Shown here: positions 7,833 to 15,447 of the stretch, one piece after another
Numbering within the stretch: the stretch's first letter is position 1
How the letters are laid out: the number at the start of each line of letters is the position of its first letter
Assembly (NCBI GenBank): GCA_022866015.1
Contig: JALHTX010000345.1
Coordinates: 1 to 19,872 of the forward strand
DNA from: Thermoplasmatota archaeon
GTDB taxonomy: Archaea; Thermoplasmatota; E2; DHVEG-1
Direction of reading: 5' to 3'
Length of the DNA: 19,872 nucleotides
The notes under the pieces: generated by a model
The model's input: the letters and a program-made list of their open reading frames with translations, nothing else
Told to the model about the DNA's origin: nothing
Databases searched by the model: none
Program-made: the position numbers and the translations under genes

Positions 7833-9329
7833 ATGATATTTGACTTGAAATCAAGTTTTACATTCAGCAATGATATTTCGTCAATAAGTAAAGAATTACA
7901 AGATTCTATAAAATCTTTTAATAGTAAAATACATCAAAAAGATAAAACAGTAGAAATCAAAGATATAAAAATCAAAAAAAACATTTTATATTTTGGTATA
8001 ATTTCTGAAGGTATTTTCAGGCCACATAACGCTTTACTGCAACTTAAAAACGAGATATCAAAAGAATTTGGAAAAAAACATCATGTAGGTGTTCGTGAAA
8101 TCAAAATAACTGGCTACAATATTAGTTTTGAACTAGAGAAAAAACCATTAAAAGATATTACAATTCCTTTTGCTGATGTAAAATTCAAAGATAAGATTGC
8201 TACAATTATTCTAAAAGAAGTCGATGAGGAATTCTTGCAGAGAAACTATATTGATAGGATGATAAATCGTGTAAGTGAAAAAGTTGAAAGTCAGTATTAT
8301 GAAGGGAAAGGTGAGTTTTGGAAAGCGATATGGGAATCTGCTGAAAAAAAGCCATTATGGAACAAAGACCCAACTGAAGAGATGGTGAAAAATAAATGGC
8401 TTGAGCAAGGGCCTACTAAAGGTAAATGGTTTTACAGAGCTCAGGCTACAGCGATTCTTAAAACAATGGAGAAAATAGCAATTGAAGAAGTTTTAAAACC
8501 ACTTGGTTTTCAGGAAGTAATTGAGTCACATATAGTTCCATTTGATATATGGTTGAAAACTGGGCACATGGAAGGCATGCCTGGTGAGTTTTACTATGTG
8601 TGTGAACCTGCTACCCGTGATACACAGGCATGGGAGCGTTTTGTGGATCTTACTAAGATTACTAAAGAAGTTCATATAGATGAACTCATGAATAATCTCA
8701 GCCCACCAAAAGCAGGTATCTGCTATGCGCAATGTCCTATTATTTATTGGAGTTTTAAGGGTAAAACAATATCTGAAAAAAGTCTGCCTGTACTAGTTTA
8801 TGATAAAACTGCTATTTCAAATCGCTATGAATCAGGTGGTCGTCATGGTATAGAGCGTGTTGATGAGTTTCATAGAATTGAACCGGTGTATATTGGGACT
8901 CGTGAGCAGTTGCTTAAACTTCGGGAGAATTTATTAGATTGTTATAAACATATTTTTAATGATATATTTGACCTTGAATGGCGTATAGCATGGGTAACAC
9001 CTTGGTATATGCAACAGGCAGGTAAAATTGGTGACGAAAGTACTCAGGATACTGGAACTATTGATTTTGAGGCGTATATGCCGTATCGTGGTGATAGAAA
9101 AACTAGCGAATGGCTCGAGTTTCAAAATTTAAGTATACTAGGTGATAAATACATAAAAGCATTTAATATCAAAGCCCAAAAAAATGAGCTTTGGAGTGGT
9201 TGTTCTGGTATTGGACTTGAACGTTGGACTGCAGCATTTCTTGCTCAAAAGAGCCTTGATCCAAATAACTGGCCTGAAGGTTTTAGAAAATATTTGGATA
9301 AATTACCCGTCGGAATAGAGTTTTTATAG
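7833..9329 (+). CDS. serS: Seryl-tRNA synthetase, methanogen type (class 2 SerRS)
   Basis: Charges tRNA(Ser) and tRNA(Sec)-like species with serine. This 498-residue protein is the rare zinc-dependent SerRS form first described in methanogens rather than the common coiled-coil form. The N-terminal alpha/beta tRNA-binding domain (about 1-165) has no long helical arm. Residues C301, E350 and C457 match the zinc ligands C306, E355 and C461 of Methanosarcina barkeri SerRS. Motif 2 contains RHGIERVDEFHRIE (337-350) and motif 3 is GIGLERW (459-465). The ATG at 7833 is preferred over an in-frame TTG at 7821. It follows pcc1 by 29 bases, so it probably belongs to the same transcript. Confidence 0.93.
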   Translation: MIFDLKSSFTFSNDISSISKELQDSIKSFNSKIHQKDKTVEIKDIKIKKNILYFGIISEGIFRPHNALLQLKNEISKEFGKKHHVGVREIKITGYNISFELEKKPLKDITIPFADVKFKDKIATIILKEVDEEFLQRNYIDRMINRVSEKVESQYYEGKGEFWKAIWESAEKKPLWNKDPTEEMVKNKWLEQGPTKGKWFYRAQATAILKTMEKIAIEEVLKPLGFQEVIESHIVPFDIWLKTGHMEGMPGEFYYVCEPATRDTQAWERFVDLTKITKEVHIDELMNNLSPPKAGICYAQCPIIYWSFKGKTISEKSLPVLVYDKTAISNRYESGGRHGIERVDEFHRIEPVYIGTREQLLKLRENLLDCYKHIFNDIFDLEWRIAWVTPWYMQQAGKIGDESTQDTGTIDFEAYMPYRGDRKTSEWLEFQNLSILGDKYIKAFNIKAQKNELWSGCSGIGLERWTAAFLAQKSLDPNNWPEGFRKYLDKLPVGIEFL

Positions 9330-9334
9330 AGTTA

Positions 9335-9343
9335 TTTTTTTTT
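9335..9343 (+). terminator. T-run terminator after serS
   Basis: Nine T residues start six bases after the serS stop and precede an independent promoter at 9389. Confidence 0.5.
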
Positions 9344-9388
9344 AAAAATATAGTTGAAGTAAATAGCAAATTATTTTTGGGAAAAACC

Positions 9389-9396
9389 TTTAAATA
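9389..9396 (+). promoter_or_regulatory. TATA box giving a leaderless transcript for the 9418 operon
   Basis: CC followed by TTTAAATA, centred 25 bases before the ATG at 9418. That is the normal TATA-to-start-of-transcription distance, and the bases before the ATG are C/T-rich with no Shine-Dalgarno match. Together these point to a leaderless mRNA. Confidence 0.6.
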
Positions 9397-9417
9397 ACAA
9401 TCATTATCCCCCTCTCG

Positions 9418-10590
9418 ATGGCTAAACGAAGAAAAGAAAACGAGGAAGAACAAGAGGATAAAGCCTTTAAAGTACCAAAATTTGATGAAGAATCATTCCT
9501 AAAACGTGAGCGTAGAAATATCAAAACCTCATTCTTATCATTTCTATTTGCTTGTTTAATGGCTCTTGTATGTTTTGGCTTTTGGGCATTAATGGGTAGT
9601 GGTACTGGTTTGCGTTGGTTTTTAGTATTTTTAGTATGTATTGCAAATGCCGCATTTATAAAATTTATATTCTTGCGACTTAATATCGATATTTCTGATT
9701 TTACAAAGAAAAACTGGTTTATGATATATGGTGTTTATTTTTTTACATGGCTACTAGTTTTAATAGTTCTTGTTAATCCACCTTTTTATGATGATGAAGC
9801 ACCAATGGTTGATTTAGTAGTATTACCAGATATACAAGAGTTTGGTAATCCTGTTAAAATTGTTGCAAGAATAACGGATAATGCTGGTGTAGATAAATCT
9901 GGTATAATTTTTACTATAAATAATCAAACCGTGGATAATAACGATTTTGATTTTACAGACGACATTTTTAGTTATGAATTTTCAGGTCCAACAAACGACT
10001 CTACAGATATAACCTATAATTTTGAAATAAAAGTAAATGATTTAAGTGGTATTCAGGCACTAAAATCTAGTTCTTTTAAATATAGTAAGAACACCATAAA
10101 ACTAGTATCTCATGATACTGCGTATACTTCACCTGGACCAGTTGTGTATTCTGCGACTCCAATCAATTTTGAAGTAAAAGCAAATGCAGATATTATTTAC
10201 TATACTGTCAATGATGGTCCAAGAATAAATGTTAGTAAAAAAGATGATTATTTTACTACTTATCCAAAGTTTAAAGGATGGCTTACAAATCAAAACGTAA
10301 CAGTTAAAGTATATGCAGAAACCATACATTATTTCAAGTTTGTAATGCCTACAATTCCTACAAAAGATTTTAACCTAACAAAATACAATAATACAATTGT
10401 TGATTCACAAATATATTATTTCCGGACTGGAACAGAAAATATAGGTCTTGATGAACCACCTAAAAGTGAAGGACCAATTCCAGAATATATTCAAGTCCCA
10501 GGTTTTGAAACAATAATACTTATCACTGCACTTTTCGTTGTAATTCTAATTTTTAAAAAGAAAAACAAGGATGAAAAGAAACAGAAATGA
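9418..10590 (+). CDS. Membrane protein with extracellular beta-rich domain and PGF-CTERM-like tail
   Basis: A 390-residue protein of no family I can name. It has a charged cytoplasmic N-terminus (1-36) and three predicted membrane helices at about 37-60, 64-87 and 100-120. An extracytoplasmic region (about 122-355) contains Ig-like strands such as PVKIVARITDNAGVDKS and several N-x-S/T sites. The C-terminus is PGFE (361-364), then a hydrophobic helix (365-379), then a lysine-rich end, the layout of archaeal PGF-CTERM signals processed by archaeosortase A. Odd here: the N-terminus has three helices instead of a cleavable signal peptide. It overlaps the next gene by four bases (ATGA), so it is translated together with two tRNA modification enzymes, although nothing in it suggests an RNA role. 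Confidence 0.8.
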   Translation: MAKRRKENEEEQEDKAFKVPKFDEESFLKRERRNIKTSFLSFLFACLMALVCFGFWALMGSGTGLRWFLVFLVCIANAAFIKFIFLRLNIDISDFTKKNWFMIYGVYFFTWLLVLIVLVNPPFYDDEAPMVDLVVLPDIQEFGNPVKIVARITDNAGVDKSGIIFTINNQTVDNNDFDFTDDIFSYEFSGPTNDSTDITYNFEIKVNDLSGIQALKSSSFKYSKNTIKLVSHDTAYTSPGPVVYSATPINFEVKANADIIYYTVNDGPRINVSKKDDYFTTYPKFKGWLTNQNVTVKVYAETIHYFKFVMPTIPTKDFNLTKYNNTIVDSQIYYFRTGTENIGLDEPPKSEGPIPEYIQVPGFETIILITALFVVILIFKKKNKDEKKQK

Positions 10591-11627
10591 ACAAAGAACT
10601 AGCAAACTTTATCAGAGAACTAAAAAAAGATTTTAAACCAAAAAAAACTGACATAACGACTCCTGTTAGCTGTTGGTTTGAAAAAGATCTTCTAAATGAT
10701 AAAGTTGTTGATGCTTTTGTAATAATATTTAAAACACGTGGTTGCAGTTGGGCACTTGAATCAGGTTGCAGTATGTGCGGTTACTTTAATGATAGTCTCT
10801 GGTCAGATGTTTCAGATAAAGAACTTTTACAACAATTTGAATCCGCTTTGAAAAGATATAAAGGTGAAAAATTTGTTAAAATTTTTACATCTGGTAGCTT
10901 TTTAGATGACAATGAAATAAATCCAATTGTAAGAGAAAAAATACTTAAAAAACTATATGAAACAGCAGAAAAAGTGTCAGTTGAATCAAGACCAGAATAT
11001 ATAACAAATAAGTCACTAGAAAAAATAAAAAAAATAGTTGGTTTAAAAATTTTTGAAATTGGGATAGGTCTTGAAACAGCAGATGATGATATTAGAGAAA
11101 ATAATATCAACAAAGGATTTACTTTTAATGATTACAAAAAAGCAACAGATATTATGAAAAAAAATAATATAAAAATAAAAACATATGTACTTGTAAAACC
11201 GCCTTTTCTTTCAGAAAAACATGCAATAAATGATGCTATACGCACAATTGAAAAAATTAAAAACATAACAGATATTGTATCACTAAATCCTGTAAATGCA
11301 CAAAATAATACACTTGTAAATTATCTCTGGAAACGTGAGCAATATAGGTCACCATGGCTTTTTAGTATTGTACAAATACTTGTCGAAGGTAAAAAAATAC
11401 TCGATGATAAAAGAATTAAATGTGACATAGTTGGTGGTGGCAGCATTCGTGGTGCACATAACTGTGGTGAGTGCGATAAAAATTATTTACAGGCAATTTC
11501 TGATTTTTCACTTAAACAAGATACCCGTGTTTTTAATAATTTAAAATGTAGCTGCAGTGAGAAATGGCTTGATCAATTAGACCTTGAAGATTTGGGTTTT
11601 GGAAGCCTTGCAAAAATGTATGAGTAG
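10587..11627 (+). CDS. Archaeosine biosynthesis radical SAM protein RaSEA
   Basis: 346-residue radical SAM protein of the RaSEA family. Known of the family: RaSEA acts with ArcS, which attaches lysine to preQ0 at G15 of tRNA, and converts the lysine adduct into archaeosine. Seen: an unusual cluster motif C-x7-C-x2-C (C53, C61, C64) within TRGCSWALESGCSMCGY, followed by FTSGSFLD and SVESRPEYI, then GIGLETADD and VLVKPPFLSE, all in the order expected for this family. C-terminal cysteines in HNCGECDKN and CSCSEKW may bind metal or structure the tRNA-binding end. Its start codon overlaps the stop of the membrane protein, and the m1A methyltransferase gene follows six bases later. ArcS and TGT are not in the window. 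Confidence 0.88.
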   Translation: MNKELANFIRELKKDFKPKKTDITTPVSCWFEKDLLNDKVVDAFVIIFKTRGCSWALESGCSMCGYFNDSLWSDVSDKELLQQFESALKRYKGEKFVKIFTSGSFLDDNEINPIVREKILKKLYETAEKVSVESRPEYITNKSLEKIKKIVGLKIFEIGIGLETADDDIRENNINKGFTFNDYKKATDIMKKNNIKIKTYVLVKPPFLSEKHAINDAIRTIEKIKNITDIVSLNPVNAQNNTLVNYLWKREQYRSPWLFSIVQILVEGKKILDDKRIKCDIVGGGSIRGAHNCGECDKNYLQAISDFSLKQDTRVFNNLKCSCSEKWLDQLDLEDLGFGSLAKMYE

Positions 11628-11633
11628 ATTGTT

Positions 11634-12398
11634 ATGAAATTTGTAAAAAAAGAAACAGTTGTTTTAATCGATGAATCATACAAACGATATTTTGTAAATA
11701 CTGAAGGTAAAACCGATAAAATCCGAGGGGTAGGTGTTTTTGACCCAAAAATTTTAATTGGATTAGAATTTGGTAAACAAGTAGAAATCGGTAGTAAAAA
11801 ATTCTGGGTCTTAAGGCCAAGTGTTTTGGATAAACTAATTGGTTTAAAACGCAAAGCGCAAATAATTCTACCTAAAGATATCGCACATATAATTCTTTAC
11901 TGCTCGATACAATCAGGCTATAATGTTTTAGAAGCAGGAGTAGGCTCAGGGTCACTAACAACTGCTCTTGCAAGTATTGTTGCGCCATCGGGAAAAGTAG
12001 TATCTTATGATATTAGAGAAGATTTTATAGAACATGCAATGAAAAACCTAAAAACTACAGATTTGGATAAATATGTAAAAATTTTAGAAAAAGATGTAAC
12101 AAAAGGTATTTCTGAGAAAAATATTGATGCAATAATACTTGATATACCAAATCCTTGGGATGCAGTTGGTCATGCTTATAAATCTTTAAAAGTAGGTGGA
12201 TACCTTTGTTGTTATTCACCTTTGGTATCACAATTAGAGCAAACTGTAAATGAAATGAGAAAACACAGTTTTATAGAAATTAAAACATTTGAAAATATAC
12301 AAAGAGAAATGATTGTTGGTGAACGTGGTACTAGACCTTGTTTTAATATGCTAGGGCATACTGGTTATCTAACTTTTGCAAGAAAGGTCTTACTTTAG
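11634..12398 (+). CDS. trmI: tRNA (adenine-N1)-methyltransferase TrmI
   Basis: SAM-dependent Rossmann-fold methyltransferase, 254 residues, the archaeal TrmI length. The family methylates N1 of A57 and A58 in the T-loop of tRNA. Seen: ILPKDIAHII (78-87), the SAM-binding motif VLEAGVGSGSLT (98-109), the acidic SAM ribose contact YDIRED (125-130), and the catalytic-region motif LDIPNPW (169-175), which is characteristic of TrmI. The C-terminal ERGTRPCF is also conserved. The ATG is six bases after the RaSEA stop without a strong ribosome-binding site, which suggests translational coupling. Its last nine bases overlap the 3' end of the convergent DCD-family gene. Confidence 0.93.
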   Translation: MKFVKKETVVLIDESYKRYFVNTEGKTDKIRGVGVFDPKILIGLEFGKQVEIGSKKFWVLRPSVLDKLIGLKRKAQIILPKDIAHIILYCSIQSGYNVLEAGVGSGSLTTALASIVAPSGKVVSYDIREDFIEHAMKNLKTTDLDKYVKILEKDVTKGISEKNIDAIILDIPNPWDAVGHAYKSLKVGGYLCCYSPLVSQLEQTVNEMRKHSFIEIKTFENIQREMIVGERGTRPCFNMLGHTGYLTFARKVLL

Positions 12399-12866
12399 TT
12401 TTATGCCCTTTTGATTCTGATAATTCCCAGATTTTTTATCATAAAGCTCAGATGGTGCTGATTGCATATTTTCAAAAACAATCTGGCAAAATCTATCACC
12501 AATTGGGATCTCTAAAGGCTCATCATTACTATTAAAACAACTTATTGTAAGTGTTCCATGAAAACCTGCATCGACTTTACCAAAACTAGCCATAATACCT
12601 TTTCTTGCATAACTTGAGCGTATCCAAAGTTGACTAGTAATCTTAGATCCCATTTTTACAAACTCTTTGGTGCTAATTGCAAACCATGTCTTAGCCGGAA
12701 TCTTAGCCATACCTTCTTTTATATGCTCATCTGTTTTGCGGATAAAAACCTCATCAATAGATAAATCATAACCATTTGGTGTAAGATTTTTTTCAACAAA
12801 AGGCTCTATACCCAGTTCATTTTTCTGTATACATCTTTTAATATCTATATCTGAAAGAATACTCAT
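12390..12866 (-). CDS. dCTP deaminase/dUTPase (DCD-DUT) family protein, probably dUTPase
   Basis: 158-residue homotrimer-forming DCD/DUT protein that keeps dUTP low by making or hydrolysing it. Seen: NGYDLSI (31-37), RSSYARKGI (83-91), KVDAGFHG (97-104) with the water-activating Asp99, GDRFCQIVFE (123-132) and the C-terminal YQNQKGIKL. In true dCTP deaminases a catalytic Glu follows a few residues after the GW/F-x-G motif (E. coli Glu138, Methanocaldococcus Glu145). Here the aligned position is Ser109, so cytosine deamination looks impossible and archaeal dUTPase is the better guess. GGGG lies ten bases before the ATG. It is the last gene of a minus-strand run behind two cyclophilin genes, with an 18-base gap, and overlaps trmI tail to tail. 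Confidence 0.88.
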   Translation of the reverse strand: MSILSDIDIKRCIQKNELGIEPFVEKNLTPNGYDLSIDEVFIRKTDEHIKEGMAKIPAKTWFAISTKEFVKMGSKITSQLWIRSSYARKGIMASFGKVDAGFHGTLTISCFNSNDEPLEIPIGDRFCQIVFENMQSAPSELYDKKSGNYQNQKGIKLK

Positions 12867-12884
12867 CTAAAATATTCCCCTTTT

Positions 12885-13355
12885 TTATTTTTCTATCATT
12901 GTAACTTTGTTTATTTTAACTTCTTTTAATGGTCTATCGTTTCTATCTCTTTTAACATTTGATATTTTTTCGACAGCATCTATTCCTTCAATTACTTTTC
13001 CAAATATCGTATGATGATGATCAAGCCAGGGTGTTGGTGCAACAGTTATAAAAAACTGTGAGCCACCAGTATGAGGACGACCTGAATTTGCCATAGAAAC
13101 AATTCCTTTGCAATCATGTTTAAGATCTGGATGAAACTCATCACTAATAGTATAACCAGGTCCACCATAACCTGTACCATGTGGACAACCGGTCTGAATC
13201 ATAAAATTTGGAATAACCCTATGAAAAATAAGACCATTGTAAAAACCTTGATCAACAAGTTTTTTAAAATTACCATACGTAATTGGTGCTTTATCATTAA
13301 AAAGCTCTATTTTAAAATTGCCCATATTTGTAATAAATTCAGCTATTTTACTCAT
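12885..13355 (-). CDS. Peptidyl-prolyl cis-trans isomerase, cyclophilin type, cytoplasmic
   Basis: Compact single-domain cyclophilin of 156 residues that isomerises proline peptide bonds. Catalytic and binding residues seen: FHR with Arg46, FMIQ (51-54), GGSQFF with Gln100, Trp110 and the HHH run at 113-115 near the usual His126 position. Trp110 is the residue that allows cyclosporin A binding in CypA. There is no signal or membrane segment, so it is cytoplasmic. The start is set at ATG 13355 because a GAGG element (13368-13371) lies 12 bases upstream; an in-frame ATG at 13367 would touch that site. The gap to the upstream cyclophilin gene is 15 bases, so the two are co-transcribed. Confidence 0.95.
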   Translation of the reverse strand: MSKIAEFITNMGNFKIELFNDKAPITYGNFKKLVDQGFYNGLIFHRVIPNFMIQTGCPHGTGYGGPGYTISDEFHPDLKHDCKGIVSMANSGRPHTGGSQFFITVAPTPWLDHHHTIFGKVIEGIDAVEKISNVKRDRNDRPLKEVKINKVTMIEK

Positions 13356-13370
13356 ATAACAACACATCCT

Positions 13371-14048
13371 CTACTCATTGAGAATTTCTATATTATTAAT
13401 AAGTATATCATTAATAGGCCAATCATTATAACTTCCAAATTTTGTCGTGGTCTGAACCGAACTAATTTCTCTTACTACATCCATTCCTTCAATTACTTTA
13501 CCAAAAACAGCATAATTGCCATCAAGACTAGATTGTGCACCATCGCAAATAAAGAATTGTGCACTTCCCCCTACTTTTGCTCCAGTGCTTGCCATTGAAA
13601 TTGCTCCGTCAACATGTTTGAGGTCACTAGTCTCAAATTGTATGTTACCGTATGAACTTGATTTTTGTGTTCCATCAGGCAAAAATCCTCCCGTTTGAAT
13701 CATAAAATTATCAATAACTCGATGAAAAACAAGTCCATCATAGAAACCACTCTTTGCAAGTTTAATGAAATTATCGCAAGTTTTTGGTGCTTTATCGTTA
13801 TATAGTTCAACTACGATCAAACCTTTTGAAGTACTTATTTCTGCAACTGGGTAACCTGTATTATTTTTTTTCTGGTTATTGCTGTTGAAACTATTAAAAA
13901 CTACATATGCTGAACTTAACAGAAACATTAAAGCAATAAATATTGCAAGAAACATGGCAGTTTTGTTTCTTTTAACTTTGGTCTTTATATTTGGTTTAGT
14001 AACTTGTCTTGAACGTCTTCTACTGCGGGTATCTATTTTTTCATTCAT
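13371..14048 (-). CDS. Peptidyl-prolyl isomerase, cyclophilin type, membrane-anchored
   Basis: 225-residue protein: a very basic N-terminus (1-30), one hydrophobic helix at about 31-52, a short Asn/Lys linker (54-65), then a cyclophilin domain to the end. The positive-inside rule puts the domain outside the cell, where it would assist folding of secreted proteins. Arg110, FMIQ (115-118) and Gln164 are kept; the CypA Trp121 position appears to be Ser174, so cyclosporin binding is unlikely while isomerase residues persist. A lipobox Cys is lacking, so the helix is an uncleaved anchor. The ATG at 14048 is chosen over a TTG at 14057; neither has a Shine-Dalgarno site. It leads the cyclophilin-cyclophilin-DCD operon. 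Confidence 0.9.
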   Translation of the reverse strand: MNEKIDTRSRRRSRQVTKPNIKTKVKRNKTAMFLAIFIALMFLLSSAYVVFNSFNSNNQKKNNTGYPVAEISTSKGLIVVELYNDKAPKTCDNFIKLAKSGFYDGLVFHRVIDNFMIQTGGFLPDGTQKSSSYGNIQFETSDLKHVDGAISMASTGAKVGGSAQFFICDGAQSSLDGNYAVFGKVIEGMDVVREISSVQTTTKFGSYNDWPINDILINNIEILNE

Positions 14049-14111
14049 AATAAACAAGAAAGCAAATAGAATATTAATAAATAAGTATTTTGAAAATATT
14101 AATTTTTATAC

Positions 14112-14143
14112 TTTAAATAATCCTCTCAAAATGTATATAAATA
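14112..14143 (+). promoter_or_regulatory. Two candidate TATA boxes for the nre operon
   Basis: TTTAAATA at 14112-14119 and TATATAAATA at 14134-14143 lie before the nre ATG at 14172. The first predicts a leader of about 30 bases, the second one of under ten. No Shine-Dalgarno site precedes the ATG, which favours the second. Confidence 0.4.
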
Positions 14144-14171
14144 CAAAATAAAATCATAAAAATACTTTAAA

Positions 14172-15446
14172 ATGCAAATAACTACTTCAAAGAATCAAAG
14201 TAAACTTATAAAAACCCCAAAAAAAGAATCATTTAGCCTATGTGCATTATGCCGTGGAACAAAATTCTTATGCGGTAAATCACGCTGTCCTGTAATAGTA
14301 AGATATCATTCTAGAGACAAAATAAAACCACTAATAAACACATTAAAAATAGGAGGAGCATCACCACCAAGTGTATTCATTGGAAGAATAGGTTACCCAA
14401 AAGTATCAATCGGACCTATGATACCACCAATAATGGGTGATACATCAATAATTGATACACCAGAACTATGGCTAGATAAAACACTTGATGATATAGTTGA
14501 CTTTCGCTCAATGCTAATACGTGGTAAACATACAGTAGATATCTACGATGTAGAAAACTCAAACAAAACAGTACAATTCACACGAGAACTAGCACTATCT
14601 AAAAACAGTGTTTTCACAGAAGCAATATTTTCAAAAAAACCACAGGGAAACATAGCTTTTTATGATGAAATACAACCACATGGGCCATCTGCACCAATTA
14701 AAAAATTTGATATTACAAACCCAAAATATGAACAACACATCGAAAAAGCATACTATGACACAGATCTTAAATCAAGAGACGCAGTATTTAATCTCTATAA
14801 AGATGGATTAAATATATCTAAGATACAAAGGGCTTTTAGTGTAGGTGCTTTTGGTGTAAAAAAATTTAGAAAGTTTGTTCCGACACGTTGGAGTATTACA
14901 GCAGTTGACTCAACTATCAGCGAGACATTAATGAAAAATACTAAAACATACCCTCTGATAAATGAATACCGAGTATATCAACATAATCAGTTTGACAATC
15001 GATGGGTAATACTTATGATGCCTACTGAATGGATGTATGAACTAATAGAAGCATGGTATCCAAATACAACCTGGAACCCATATGGAGGAGGAATATCAAT
15101 TTTTAACTCATATGAATTTTACAAAGGTAGAAATACATATGCTGAAATTGGAGGATGCTACTACTCTGCAAGACTTGCAGTAAATGAACTCTTAAACAAA
15201 GAACGAAGACAAGCAGGAGTAGTAATACTACGGGAGGCACATCCTGGCTACATCATGCCAATAGGAGTATGGAATGTACGTGAAAGTGTAAGAGAAGCAC
15301 TAAGAAACCCATATCAAAAATTTGATGCAATAGACAAAGCAATGATATATTTTTCAAGTATTATGGATATACCACTTCAGAGATGGATTAAAAATAGTGC
15401 TGTTTTGAAAAACAAACTATTCCAAAAAAGACTTGAGGATTTCTAA
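14172..15446 (+). CDS. Nre family DNA repair protein
   Basis: 424-residue archaeal Nre protein. Known of the family: NreA of Haloferax is needed for resistance to DNA-damaging agents and carries a PCNA-interacting motif. Seen: an N-terminal zinc-finger-like C-x2-C-x6-C-x4-C (C24, C27, C34, C39), the conserved block PSVFIGRIGYPKVSIGPM (66-83), the DIYDVEN and TREL segments, and EAYYDTD-like and NPYGGG motifs in the second half. The last seven residues are Q418-KR-L421-ED-F424, matching Q-x-x-L-x-x-F of a PIP box at the extreme C-terminus, which supports PCNA binding. The ATG is chosen as the first of the frame after the promoter. An SPL-like radical SAM gene follows one base after its stop. 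Confidence 0.9.
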   Translation: MQITTSKNQSKLIKTPKKESFSLCALCRGTKFLCGKSRCPVIVRYHSRDKIKPLINTLKIGGASPPSVFIGRIGYPKVSIGPMIPPIMGDTSIIDTPELWLDKTLDDIVDFRSMLIRGKHTVDIYDVENSNKTVQFTRELALSKNSVFTEAIFSKKPQGNIAFYDEIQPHGPSAPIKKFDITNPKYEQHIEKAYYDTDLKSRDAVFNLYKDGLNISKIQRAFSVGAFGVKKFRKFVPTRWSITAVDSTISETLMKNTKTYPLINEYRVYQHNQFDNRWVILMMPTEWMYELIEAWYPNTTWNPYGGGISIFNSYEFYKGRNTYAEIGGCYYSARLAVNELLNKERRQAGVVILREAHPGYIMPIGVWNVRESVREALRNPYQKFDAIDKAMIYFSSIMDIPLQRWIKNSAVLKNKLFQKRLEDF

Positions 15447-15447
15447 A

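Noticed and set aside
13116..13598. 160-codon plus-strand frame
   Set aside because: Antisense across both cyclophilin genes, and its translation is Ile/Thr/Lys-rich without domain features.
14070..14103. Direct repeat AATATTAAT at 14070-14078 and 14095-14103
   Set aside because: Nine AT-only bases in an AT-rich divergent promoter region are expected by chance, although they may include a TATA box for the anchored cyclophilin gene.
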